From positions 169,550 to 233,549 of the forward strand of contig NZ_VNJK01000005.1 in the NCBI RefSeq assembly GCF_007786455.1: a DNA stretch of 64,000 nucleotides. The letters are read 5' to 3'. Below are positions 7,681 to 16,161 of the stretch, in pieces. The stretch is from Paenibacillus agilis (lineage in GTDB: Bacteria > Bacillota > Bacilli > Paenibacillales > Paenibacillaceae). Both the position numbers and the translations under genes were made by a program. Each line of letters starts with the position of its first letter. Position 1 is the stretch's first letter. The notes under the pieces are model-generated. The model was given only the letters and a program-made list of their open reading frames with translations. It was not told the DNA's origin and ran no database searches.

Positions 7681-8643
7681 TTACAGTTCCTCCACCACAA
7701 ATTCATCGAGCAACGCACGCACTTGACTTGTTGACTTGGCGTTCATTAAGCTATTTCTTAATTCACCTGCTCCTCGGAAGCCACGAACATAGATTTTGAA
7801 GAAGCGCGTAAGAGCGCTGAACGAACGTGACTCCTGTGCTGAATAGTGATCATGGAGATCCAGATGCAGCCGAAGCAGACCAAGCAATTCCTCACTGCTG
7901 TGTTCCTTTGGCTCCTTCTCAAAAGCAAACGGATTCTGGAAAATACCGCGTCCAATCATAACTCCATCAACACCGTATTGTTCAACGAGCTTTAATCCGG
8001 TCTGACGGTCAGGAATATCCCCGTTAATAGTAAGAAGTGTATCTGGTGCCACCTCATCACGAAGTTTCTTGATCTCCGGAATCAGCTCCCAGTGAGCGTC
8101 TACTTTGCTCATTTCCTCTCTTGTCCGCAAATGGATGGACAAATTAACAATGTCCTGTTTCAGAATATGGGTTAACCAGTCGCGCCATTCGTCTACTTCA
8201 GTGAAGCCGAGCCTTGTTTTTACGCTGACGGGCAATCCTCCGGCTTTGGCGGCCTGAATAATATCCGCTGCAACTTGGGGACGGCAGATTAGACCGCTTC
8301 CCTTCCCATTCTCAGCTACATTCGCTACAGGACAACCCATATTGATATCGATACCTTTAAACCCTTCTTTCGCCATGCCGATACTCATTTGACGAAAGAA
8401 TTCCGGCTTATCTCCCCAAATATGGGCTACAATGGGCTGTTCATCCTCTGTAAAAGTCAACCGTCCGCGCACACTATGGTGCCCCTCCGGGTGACAATAG
8501 CTCTCTGTATTTGCAAACTCCGTAAAAAACACATCCGGTCTGGCTGCTTCACTTACAACATGGCGAAACACAACATCCGTCACATCTTCCATCGGGGCCA
8601 GTACAAAAAAAGGTCGTGGTAAATTACGCCAAAAATTATCCAT
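7681..8643 (-). CDS. dus: tRNA-dihydrouridine synthase
   Basis: The product (320 residues from ATG 8643, the usual [24 protein letters not shown] start) is a flavin-dependent Dus enzyme that reduces uridine in the D-loop of tRNA. Diagnostic features are the FMN-binding [13 protein letters not shown] start, the [20 protein letters not shown] block with the catalytic cysteine region, VKTRLGF, and the phosphate-binding [14 protein letters not shown] longer frame reaches 8685, but GAGAGG upstream of 8643 and family alignment favour the shorter one. The C-terminal helical domain (residues about 245-320) contacts tRNA. It stands alone, with its own terminator 140 bases downstream. Confidence 0.92.
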   Translation of the reverse strand: MDNFWRNLPRPFFVLAPMEDVTDVVFRHVVSEAARPDVFFTEFANTESYCHPEGHHSVRGRLTFTEDEQPIVAHIWGDKPEFFRQMSIGMAKEGFKGIDINMGCPVANVAENGKGSGLICRPQVAADIIQAAKAGGLPVSVKTRLGFTEVDEWRDWLTHILKQDIVNLSIHLRTREEMSKVDAHWELIPEIKKLRDEVAPDTLLTINGDIPDRQTGLKLVEQYGVDGVMIGRGIFQNPFAFEKEPKEHSSEELLGLLRLHLDLHDHYSAQESRSFSALTRFFKIYVRGFRGAGELRNSLMNAKSTSQVRALLDEFVVEEL

Positions 8644-8826
8644 TATATCAAATACCTCTCTATACATACCAGGACATCTCTTCATCCCTACATGGTGAAG
8701 GTAACCTGTTCATATCTTTGCTTCTTCTTCACTTATAGCATGTTTCAGCAATGTAGTTCAAACGGCAGTATATGTTATATCACAGACACTCAAATGAATA
8801 TATCATACCCCAGACACGGTCAACAT

Positions 8827-9114
8827 TTACCCAACGATCATATTGATCTCTTCCAACTTTTCATCGAAAGAAATGGTTAGATCTTTGCTGTCAAGATACC
8901 AGAGATTATCTTCTTCCATATAAAAATGAATGCCCTCTACCGTATGGGTAAGTCCTGGACTGTTAGGCTCATCCTTCGTAATACCGAGTGATAATCCAGG
9001 GCACACACTTCCGCAGCCACCCATCTTTACGAAAATCCGCAAGTTGTCACCATCTACTAATTCCATTTGCTCTCTGTACCAACGTGCCGCCATTGTTTCT
9101 ACTACCAATTTCAT
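8827..9114 (-). CDS. HesB/YadR/YfhF-family iron-sulfur cluster-like protein
   Basis: The product has 95 residues and resembles A-type Fe-S carrier-like HesB proteins (IscA fold): RIFVKMGGCGSVCPGLSLGI has the GGCG-type loop, and the C-terminal FDEKLEEINMIVG lacks the second CGC pair of true IscA, as in the YfhF/YneR subgroup. A role in Fe-S or redox metabolism is likely but not shown. ATG at 9114 is chosen because AAGGAG lies 9 bases upstream; the frame also opens at a TTG at 9123. Confidence 0.8.
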   Translation of the reverse strand: MKLVVETMAARWYREQMELVDGDNLRIFVKMGGCGSVCPGLSLGITKDEPNSPGLTHTVEGIHFYMEEDNLWYLDSKDLTISFDEKLEEINMIVG

Positions 9115-9171
9115 CTCTCTCAACTCCTTACTCTATCTATGCTGCTTCTATTGTAACCCGAAGAAACAGTT

Positions 9172-9205
9172 AAGAGCCATTCCATCTTACACATGAACGG
9201 CTCTT
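9172..9205. terminator. Hairpin downstream of lctP
   Basis: AAGAGCCATTC and GAACGGCTCTT form an 11-bp stem with one wobble. It lies just after the lctP stop on the minus strand, but the following T run is weak. Confidence 0.45.
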
Positions 9206-9214
9206 AGTTTAATT

Positions 9215-10744
9215 TCAATATATAATCAGGTTCACTACACCTACAAAAACTAATAAGATTAGGCTTATCTTTATCGTAAATGAAAATATTTTGTTTTCCT
9301 GTCCCACCATACCAACAGCGGCAGCAGCAACGGCTATGGACTGTGGGGAAATCATTTTTGCCATATCTCCCCCTATGACGTTAGCGGCCACCATCGCAGC
9401 AGGGTTAATGCCGATTTGATTGGCCGTTATAGTCTGAAGCGGAGCAAATAATGAACCGCTGTTTACAACGGAGCCGGTCAAAAATACCCCTATCCATCCT
9501 AGCACCGGAGCGAACAGTGGAAACACTCCCCCTGTTGAAGCAAACGCAAGCCCAAGGGTTGAAGACATCCCTGAATAGTTGCAAATATAAGCAAATGCCA
9601 ACACGGAACAAATGGTTGCGATCGGAATTGCCAGTTCCTTGACCGTTTCGATTATCGTTTCTTTTATTGTCTTCCACCTGATCTTGTAAATAATAATGGT
9701 AAGTATCGATGCGTAGACGATTGCGCTTGTAGTCGAAGACAGCAGATCCACACTAAAAATAGCACTGAATGGAACGGGTGCATTTACAACAGGCGGTAAT
9801 TTGTTAATCAGTTCATGCACACTTGGAATAGGGAAGCTGACCATCATATTTTCAAATTTCACTTTGGAAAAAAGAATAACAAGCACCGTAAGCAGAATGA
9901 AAGGCATCCATGCGTTCACCAATGTCTTCACACTCGCCTGCTGGGTCGGCTTCAAAAAAATGTACAAGGTAATTAGGCTGACTGAGGCAGACAGAATGTC
10001 TACCAGCGGTGCGCCTATCGTATTTAATACAATCCATTGAGTTATTGAATAGGAAGCTGCAGCAACTACAATCGTTGGCAGCGTTTCTTTTATTCCTTTC
10101 CATCCATCCATCAAGAACACCAACAGAAACGGTAATATAAAGCTAATTAACGGTATTATGTATGATGTCCGTGCTGCAACTTCCAATGCTGACAAGTCCG
10201 TTAGCAAAGCAGGTGTTGTCACTGGAATTCCCATTGCGCCATAACTGCCCCCCGCGATATTTGCCACTAGGCACAATCCCGCTGCCTTTATTGGATTAAA
10301 GCCTAATCCTGTTAGGATAACTGCTGTAATGGCCACAGGCGCACCAAAGCCCGCTGCTCCTTCAAGAAACGCTCCAAAGCAATAAGCAACAAGTATCACC
10401 TGAATTCGTTTGTCCGGGCTTAGTGAAGTAATACTTTTCTTAATAATATCAAACTTCCCGGTTTTCTCTGTCAGCTTATACAAGAAAATAGCAGCCAGAA
10501 CAATGGTAGCAACGGGGTACAGTCCTGCCAGAATGCCATATACACCAACCCAGGCAACTTTTGAAGCAGGCATGCCATAAACGAAGAAAGCAATGACAGC
10601 AGCAACAAGTGCACTTATCACCCCAGCAATATGCCCTTTCATTTTTACTACCGTTAACAGAATAATAAATCCCGCGATTGGAATAGCAGCTACTAACGCA
10701 GATATCCATATATGATCGAATGGGTCATACAATTGATTCCACAC
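9215..10744 (-). CDS. lctP: L-lactate permease
   Basis: This is a 509-residue integral membrane protein of the LctP/LldP family with about a dozen hydrophobic segments, importing lactate with protons. Family marks include the N-terminal WNQLYDPFDHIWISALVAAI, the AYCFGAFLEGAAGFGAPVAI loop, and near the C-terminus GSVVNSGSLFAPLQ and GGDMAKMISPQSIAVA. Start is set at GTG 10744: GGGGG lies 8 bases upstream and family members begin MWxQxYDP; an in-frame TTG at 10750 is too close to that site. No lactate dehydrogenase or lut genes are adjacent, so it looks like a single-gene unit. Confidence 0.93.
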   Translation of the reverse strand: MWNQLYDPFDHIWISALVAAIPIAGFIILLTVVKMKGHIAGVISALVAAVIAFFVYGMPASKVAWVGVYGILAGLYPVATIVLAAIFLYKLTEKTGKFDIIKKSITSLSPDKRIQVILVAYCFGAFLEGAAGFGAPVAITAVILTGLGFNPIKAAGLCLVANIAGGSYGAMGIPVTTPALLTDLSALEVAARTSYIIPLISFILPFLLVFLMDGWKGIKETLPTIVVAAASYSITQWIVLNTIGAPLVDILSASVSLITLYIFLKPTQQASVKTLVNAWMPFILLTVLVILFSKVKFENMMVSFPIPSVHELINKLPPVVNAPVPFSAIFSVDLLSSTTSAIVYASILTIIIYKIRWKTIKETIIETVKELAIPIATICSVLAFAYICNYSGMSSTLGLAFASTGGVFPLFAPVLGWIGVFLTGSVVNSGSLFAPLQTITANQIGINPAAMVAANVIGGDMAKMISPQSIAVAAAAVGMVGQENKIFSFTIKISLILLVFVGVVNLIIY

Positions 10745-10860
10745 TACCAATGCCCCCTTTTTGTTAACTAATATTTTGCAAAAGGAAGAATACTATTCAC
10801 CATTGCGCCAAATTAACAAGGGGTAGACAAGCATTGAATATCTTTTAACTACGCATATAA

Positions 10861-10894
10861 CAAAATAACCTGTACACTATTTCGTGTGCAGGTT
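10861..10894 (-). terminator. Intrinsic terminator downstream of the ABC transporter operon
   Basis: On the minus strand AACCTGCACAC and GTGTACAGGTT pair (one wobble) and are followed by ATTTTGTT. It lies about 165 bases beyond the solute-binding protein stop. The remaining bases between lctP and the operon (10745-11057) hold only the lctP promoter region. Confidence 0.6.
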
Positions 10895-11057
10895 ACAACA
10901 TTCATTTTGCCGTTCTTTTAACCATTAGGCCCACACAACAATCAAACTCTAGTAGACGCACACGATTCCCACTTTCGCATCCTCCTCCGTAGTCCAGAGA
11001 CAAAGCCTGGTCTGCAGATAAACTATCGAACAGACCTTGTCTGATGTCCGGTTGCCG

Positions 11058-12434
11058 TTACTCGTTCAAATAGGTTTTGATCCGATTCTGAATCAGCTTT
11101 GCGACAGTATCCGCTGTCTTCTCTCCGGCAAAGAATGCGGCCGTTTCGGTTTCTACGATGTCCATCAATCGGGGATCGCTGCCATGGAAATACCCGGGCT
11201 GCCCGATATAGGCCATCAGTCGTTCCCTCTCTTGTGCCGTGACTTCTGCCGGTTCCTTCGTTTTCACGCTCGATTTATCCGTGGTTCCAAACACCATCAT
11301 TCCTGATCCGTTCCTCTTCAGCTTACTGGCGACGGCAGCTTTATTCATCGGTAACCCCGCCCACATGCCGGGATTCGACTGCGCCTTTTCCGATAGCAAG
11401 TAGCTTATAAATTTCCATGCTTCTTCGGTCACTCCGGATTTGGAATTGATCGCCAGCATCATGTTGGATGAGAAGCGTAATCCCGAATGCTTGCCGTTCC
11501 CGGGCGGATTCCAAATTTGCCGCTTGGACTGCAGCGTCTCCAGAGCAATCAGGGGACTGGCAAGCGACTGATCGCGAAAAATATCCCGGTTTTCGATGGC
11601 CTTGTCAAAGTTGTCGGACAGCATTCCCTTGCCATACAGTTCCTTCAACTGATTCAATAGCCCGACAAACTCCTCGGTATCAAAGCTGGCCGTTTTCTCC
11701 TCCTGGTTGATGTAATGGTCATAGTCGGACATCACGATCTTCCGCAGCAGCGCTGTGGGCGCAACGCCCCCCATAATTTCCAGATCGCCCGGCAGATCCT
11801 TCGCCAGCTCCGCCCCCTGAAGCAGCAGATCACTCCACTTCCAGCTTGCGTCCTCCACCTTCAATTGCTTCGGCTCCAGCGCACTGCTCACGAAGTGAAT
11901 GTCATACCAGATCGGTGCGACCACCTTCTTGCCCCCTCCGTTGGCCGCGTCCATGACATTGCCGAACACGTTCGCGGAGTCAAAATCCTGATCCTTCTCC
12001 ATCAGAGCTCCAAGGTCGGCAAGCACTCCCTTGTCCGCATATTTCTCAATATTCAGCTCACTAACAGAGATAATGTCGGCTCCCTTGCCAGACATGAGAT
12101 CGGTGTTTATCGCGTTCCTATATTTCTCTAGGTCAGCCGGACTGACCTCGCCCAGTACGTTTATAACCTTGCTGGGGGAGCGCTCAGGCAGCGCCACATA
12201 CTCCTTGATGACGATATCCACATTCGGATACTTGCTTTCATAAGCCTTCTCAGCTTGCTCCAGCCACCCTCCCGGGTCTTTCTGCACAACGGCCATCGTC
12301 ACAACCGTTTTCCCTCCGGTTGATTCGTTCGATGTCTTATTCCCATTGATCTCATTATTATCATTCGAGCTCGAGCAAGCCGTTACAGCGACAGCCAGCA
12401 CAAGCAAGCCAATTCCCCAAGTCCATCTTCTCAT
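11058..12434 (-). CDS. Extracellular solute-binding lipoprotein of a carbohydrate-type ABC transporter
   Basis: The 458-residue product starts with a lipoprotein signal (MRRWTWGIGLLVLAVAVTAC, Cys20 lipidated) and a Ser/Asn-rich linker. The rest has the family 1 solute-binding fold: VTMAVVQKDPGGWLEQAEKA, KYPNVDIVIKEY, a mid-protein GGKKVVAPIWYDIHFV hinge region and ITEEAWKFISYLLS-like C-terminal segment. It would capture a sugar or related solute outside the membrane for the two permeases encoded upstream. The substrate is unknown. It is the last gene of the operon, 28 bases after the adaptor gene. GGAG lies 8 bases before the ATG. Confidence 0.87.
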   Translation of the reverse strand: MRRWTWGIGLLVLAVAVTACSSSNDNNEINGNKTSNESTGGKTVVTMAVVQKDPGGWLEQAEKAYESKYPNVDIVIKEYVALPERSPSKVINVLGEVSPADLEKYRNAINTDLMSGKGADIISVSELNIEKYADKGVLADLGALMEKDQDFDSANVFGNVMDAANGGGKKVVAPIWYDIHFVSSALEPKQLKVEDASWKWSDLLLQGAELAKDLPGDLEIMGGVAPTALLRKIVMSDYDHYINQEEKTASFDTEEFVGLLNQLKELYGKGMLSDNFDKAIENRDIFRDQSLASPLIALETLQSKRQIWNPPGNGKHSGLRFSSNMMLAINSKSGVTEEAWKFISYLLSEKAQSNPGMWAGLPMNKAAVASKLKRNGSGMMVFGTTDKSSVKTKEPAEVTAQERERLMAYIGQPGYFHGSDPRLMDIVETETAAFFAGEKTADTVAKLIQNRIKTYLNE

Positions 12435-12462
12435 CTCACAAACTCCTCTCCTATTCTTCCAC

Positions 12463-13575
12463 CTACATTCTGACTAGATCGCCATCATTCACAGGCTCAC
12501 TGCTTTCCGCCACAATCTTCTCTTCCCCAATCAATCCGTCCAGTATCACCTGGTTCCGCTCATCCATATCTCCAAGCTTGACATAACGTTTCCGGGTCAT
12601 AAATTTATTGCCAAGCGGTCCCTTCCGTTCTTCCACGATGTATACAAAATGGCCTTGCGCATCGCTATGCACGACTTTTTTCGGCACCGTCGCCATCGCT
12701 AGTTCGGACTTTCGCTCCCAATGAATGCCTACAGCTTCACCCCCTTTCAGCTTCGCAACGGTAACCCGAAAGGAAAGCTGTTTCCCGGCTGCAGCATTCT
12801 CGGTGGCTTCCGCATCCTTGATGTCAGTCACGATGGCTGGTATCAAATCTCGCTGGTCCCCGTTCATATAGAGCTCAACCTCTTCGCCAACCTTTAGTCC
12901 GCGAACCTGTTCGTTCGCAACCGTCAGCTTCCAGCCAAGGCCTTGGCTAAGATCCGCAATTTGGATGACAGGCCTCCCCACAGCAGCGGGCACTCCAAGG
13001 TCGGCATTCACTTCGGTCACGATTCCGTCGAGCGGTGCAACAACAAATTGTTGCTTGCTTAAGGCTTCCCGCATCCCGCTCAACTTTCGCTCCTTAATTT
13101 GCATCCCCAGCTTCAGATCTTCTAAGGCCACTCGCGCCTTACGCAGTTCCTCTTCCGACGACTGAGCATAGACGGCGGCTTTAAATTCGTTCTGCAACCC
13201 CTCCAGTTTCAGCTGGTTCTGCTTGTATTCCGCCTCTCCATCGAGTAACGCGTTGCGAGCCTCGGTTGTATCAAGCGTCAGCAGCCTTTGCCCTTTCTTC
13301 ACCTTATCCCCCACCTTCACTTCGATTAGCGCCACTTTCCAACCGGAGTTGTCATATACCGATTCGATCTTTCGCGGCGTCAGCGTTCCTTCGCCTTTGA
13401 TCACATAGCTCAACTGCTGATGCACCGCCTTCTCGGTTCGCACTTTCGGATACGTTAACTGCTGGATGGTGTTGGAGAAGAAGGTTGTCAGCAGCATCAG
13501 CCCGAAAAACAGAGCTGCAGCGATGCGGATGTTTCGTTTACGCTTGGTACGAAGTACATTCCCGATTTCCATCAT
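12463..13575 (-). CDS. HlyD-like membrane fusion (adaptor) protein
   Basis: The 370-residue product has a cytoplasmic basic start, one membrane helix (IAAALFFGLMLLTTFFSNTI, near residues 18-37), then a classic adaptor layout: biotinyl-lipoyl half-motif (EVKVGDKVKKGQRLLTLDTT), a coiled-coil hairpin (residues about 105-170), the second half-motif (VVAPLDGIVTEVNADLGV) and beta-barrel domains (IVEERKG...YVKLGDMDERNQVIL in part). Such adaptors normally belong to exporters such as MacB or YtrEF. Here it sits between importer permease genes and the solute-binding gene in the same direction, which is unusual. It may couple the transporter to the cell wall or sense envelope state; this is inference. 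Confidence 0.85.
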   Translation of the reverse strand: MMEIGNVLRTKRKRNIRIAAALFFGLMLLTTFFSNTIQQLTYPKVRTEKAVHQQLSYVIKGEGTLTPRKIESVYDNSGWKVALIEVKVGDKVKKGQRLLTLDTTEARNALLDGEAEYKQNQLKLEGLQNEFKAAVYAQSSEEELRKARVALEDLKLGMQIKERKLSGMREALSKQQFVVAPLDGIVTEVNADLGVPAAVGRPVIQIADLSQGLGWKLTVANEQVRGLKVGEEVELYMNGDQRDLIPAIVTDIKDAEATENAAAGKQLSFRVTVAKLKGGEAVGIHWERKSELAMATVPKKVVHSDAQGHFVYIVEERKGPLGNKFMTRKRYVKLGDMDERNQVILDGLIGEEKIVAESSEPVNDGDLVRM

Positions 13576-13588
13576 TCAACCTGCCTTT

Positions 13589-14437
13589 CTACCCTTTCAC
13601 ACCCGATAACTGAATGCCTTCAATCAGATCATTCTCTGCGTACAAGAAGACGAACACCATCGGGAGCATATACAACACGGCTGCGGCAAAGGCCAGCCCA
13701 AGCTCCCCTTCATTAATTCGGGACAAATAAATGGACAACGGCTGCTTGAACGCGTCATGCAGGAAGATCAGCGGCTGCTCCACCATATTCCAATAATCAA
13801 CGAACATCAGAATGACCAGCGCGGCAATGCCGGGACGCGACATGGGGACAATGATATGCACGAAGATGGTCACGTAACCGGCGCCGTCGATTTTCGCGGC
13901 CTCCACATAGGAGCGTGGGATTCCGATCATGAACTGCCGAAGCAGGAAGACACCGAAAGCAGAGAAGATGCCTGGAAGAATAATCGCCGCGCGGCTGTCC
14001 AGTAAACCAAGCCAGTCCATGGCCAAATAATTCGGCACTAAGGTCACTTGAAAAGGCATCAACATCGTTATTATGTAAAGGAAAAACAACGTTTCTCTGC
14101 CACGAAATTGGAATTGCGATAGCCCGAATGACGCCATGGTCGCCACGACGACTTGCCCCACCACAATAGGCACGACCAACAGCAAGGAATTCCAGAACAT
14201 GATTAAGAACTGCATGCGATCAAATAACAGCACCTTGTACTGCTCCAGACTGACCCAGTCGGGAATCCATTTTAGGTTGACATAGCCGGTATCTTTTTTT
14301 TCCATGCTGTAATTAAACCGGATTTCTGCTTCTGTCATAAAGGAATTACTGACCGTAAACACAAGCGGAAAAAGCATGATCAACGCAAGGATGAGCAGAA
14401 CGGAGAAGCGCGCACCTGTTTTCAACGACTCCTTCAT
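13589..14437 (-). CDS. Carbohydrate ABC transporter permease (MalG/AraQ type)
   Basis: The 282-residue membrane protein has six hydrophobic segments and the binding-protein-dependent permease EAA loop (YVEAAKIDGAGYVTIFVHII then VPMSRPGI) that contacts the ATPase. The order after the MalF-like gene and the GFV-like C-terminus (IEGIQLSGVKG) are typical for MalG partners. ATG at 14437 is preferred since GGAGGG lies 5 bases upstream; an ATG at 14449 overlaps the previous stop. No ATP-binding gene is present in the operon, so a shared MsmX-type ATPase encoded elsewhere is expected. Confidence 0.9.
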   Translation of the reverse strand: MKESLKTGARFSVLLILALIMLFPLVFTVSNSFMTEAEIRFNYSMEKKDTGYVNLKWIPDWVSLEQYKVLLFDRMQFLIMFWNSLLLVVPIVVGQVVVATMASFGLSQFQFRGRETLFFLYIITMLMPFQVTLVPNYLAMDWLGLLDSRAAIILPGIFSAFGVFLLRQFMIGIPRSYVEAAKIDGAGYVTIFVHIIVPMSRPGIAALVILMFVDYWNMVEQPLIFLHDAFKQPLSIYLSRINEGELGLAFAAAVLYMLPMVFVFLYAENDLIEGIQLSGVKG

Positions 14438-14448
14438 ACGTCCCTCCA

Positions 14449-15327
14449 TTACGACACGCTTCCGTGAAATTTCCGTTCGAAACGGAACAGGATCACGACC
14501 ACAAGGATAATTGCCACAGCCATCAGAAAGGACGCAGAGGTAAGCTTCTGGTAATCCAGCGCCTGAAACATGTTATTCATGTAATGCTGGAGAAAATAGA
14601 TGCTTTCATGCGGATAATCTCCCGCGATCAAATACGTCTCCCGAAACACTTTGAATGAACTAATGATCGACATGATCGCCACAAAAAACGTCGTTGGCGT
14701 CAAATAAACCAGTGTAATGGACCACAATTGCCGGAACGGCCCGGCACCATCCAGAGCGGCCGCCTCGTAATAGTCCTTCGGAATGTTCTGCAATCCAGCC
14801 AGAAACAGGATCATGTTATAGCCAATCGTCTTCCACAGATAAACCAACAGCACAACGACGCGAGCCCAAGGCGAGTTCATCCAGTCTGCAGATTCGCCTC
14901 CCCATAGCGTCCAGAGCGCATTGACTGCGCCAGAGCGATCGAACAACAGCTGCCATACCAGAACAATCGAAGCCACCGGCACTACAAGCGGCATCACATA
15001 CGTGGCCCTGAGCCAATTGCGCAAGGGCAGGGCGCGATTGAGCATCAGCGCCAGCGCTAGCGAGATCGCCATCACGAGAGGTACACCCATTACGGTGAAC
15101 AGTCCGGTGTTCTGTGCGGCAAGGCGGAAGGAGTCGCTCTGCAGCAGTTCCCTGTAGTTGGCCAAGCCGACAAACGAACCTTGTATAGGACTATCCATCA
15201 AGGAATAATAAAATCCGGCGACAAACGGCAGCAAATAGAACAGGGCAAATCCCACCAGACTGGGCGCCAGAAATAACAAGGCGATGTTCGTCTCGCGATA
15301 AAATATCTTTTTCACTATGTTCCTCAT
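14449..15327 (-). CDS. Carbohydrate ABC transporter permease (MalF/UgpA type)
   Basis: The 292-residue protein has six predicted membrane helices, an N-terminal ALLFLAPSLVGFALFYLLPF segment typical of MalF-like permeases, and the EAA loop (YYEAAALDGAGPFRQLWSIT then LVYLTP). It forms the translocation pore with the MalG-like partner. ATG at 15327 has GGAGG 7 bases upstream; the ATG at 15333 is too close to it. First gene of the operon. Its promoter region is shared with the divergent response-regulator gene and contains three TGAAA repeats. Confidence 0.9.
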   Translation of the reverse strand: MRNIVKKIFYRETNIALLFLAPSLVGFALFYLLPFVAGFYYSLMDSPIQGSFVGLANYRELLQSDSFRLAAQNTGLFTVMGVPLVMAISLALALMLNRALPLRNWLRATYVMPLVVPVASIVLVWQLLFDRSGAVNALWTLWGGESADWMNSPWARVVVLLVYLWKTIGYNMILFLAGLQNIPKDYYEAAALDGAGPFRQLWSITLVYLTPTTFFVAIMSIISSFKVFRETYLIAGDYPHESIYFLQHYMNNMFQALDYQKLTSASFLMAVAIILVVVILFRFERKFHGSVS

Positions 15328-15365
15328 GGGCATCCCTCCTCGGAACCCATCTTACGGCGGCCTTG

Positions 15366-15392
15366 TGAAATCCGTATGAAAACCGTTTGAAA
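15366..15392. promoter_or_regulatory. Three TGAAA direct repeats at 11-bp spacing upstream of the ABC operon
   Basis: TGAAA begins at 15366, 15377 and 15388, exactly 11 bp apart, i.e. on one face of the helix. OmpR/PhoB-family regulators bind this kind of array. It lies about 40 bp upstream of the ABC permease start, so the adjacent response regulator probably controls the operon. Confidence 0.6.
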
Positions 15393-15422
15393 TTCACAAG
15401 AAGATGGTTGGAAGGCTCTTTT

Positions 15423-15440
15423 TTCATATAAAATTCATAT
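15423..15440. promoter_or_regulatory. TTCATAT direct repeat at 11-bp spacing upstream of the response regulator
   Basis: TTCATAT occurs at 15423 and again at 15434, 11 bp apart, just upstream of a TATGAT -10-like hexamer and about 50 bp before the response-regulator ATG. This fits autoregulation by an OmpR-type protein. It shares the TTCA/TGAA core with the repeats at 15366-15392. Confidence 0.5.
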
Positions 15441-15489
15441 CAACATGGTATGATCAGGAAATAAAATCACCCATTAAAGAAGGTGCCTT

Positions 15490-16161
15490 ATGTCTGAAGC
15501 CATATTAATCGTTGAAGACGACCGCTATATTCAGGAGTTGATCGCGGAATATCTGAAAGCGCAGGGGTACGATGTGGATGTTGTCAGCGACGGAGCCGAG
15601 GGATACCGAAAGTTTACAGAGGGGACATTCGATCTTGTGCTGTTGGATGTTATGCTGCCGAATATGGATGGATACTCGATCTGCCGAATGATTCGCAACC
15701 AGAGCCAGACACCGATTATTATGATGACTGCCTTAAGCGAGGAGAAGGATCAATTGCAGGCCTTCGAACTTCTGGCCGATGATTATATTGCCAAGCCTTT
15801 CTCCTTCAATGTGCTTGTCAAGAGGGTCGAAGCAGTCTTACGAAGATCGCGCTCGGAATCGAAACCGAGGGAATTGTTATACGGCCGCATTCGTCTGGAT
15901 TGCGACAGCTATAAGGCTTTTGTCGATGACGCGTTGGTTGAATTGACCGTCCGTGAGTTCTCAATCGTTGCCTACCTAATTGAAAATGCAGGGAGAACCA
16001 TTACCCGCGAGATGATTCTGGATCGCGTATGGGGATACGACTTTTTTGGCGATACGCGTCTAGTCGATGCCCATATCAAAAACATTCGAAAAAAAATGAA
16101 AATCTCATGCATTGAAACGATTAAAGGCATCGGCTATTTAATGGAAGGGCGGCTGACATGA
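15490..16161 (+). CDS. OmpR-family response regulator
   Basis: The 223-residue protein has an N-terminal receiver (ILIVEDDRYIQEL; phosphoacceptor Asp53 in LVLLDVMLPNMDGYS; Lys near 105 in DDYIAKPF) and a C-terminal winged-helix DNA-binding domain (LTVREFSIVAYLIENAG, ITREMILDRVWGYDFFGDTR, VDAHIKNIRKK). It should be phosphorylated by the kinase encoded next, whose ATG overlaps its stop by 4 bases. It is divergent from the ABC operon, and direct repeats between them suggest it controls both. AAGG lies about 7 bases before the ATG. Confidence 0.95.
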   Translation: MSEAILIVEDDRYIQELIAEYLKAQGYDVDVVSDGAEGYRKFTEGTFDLVLLDVMLPNMDGYSICRMIRNQSQTPIIMMTALSEEKDQLQAFELLADDYIAKPFSFNVLVKRVEAVLRRSRSESKPRELLYGRIRLDCDSYKAFVDDALVELTVREFSIVAYLIENAGRTITREMILDRVWGYDFFGDTRLVDAHIKNIRKKMKISCIETIKGIGYLMEGRLT

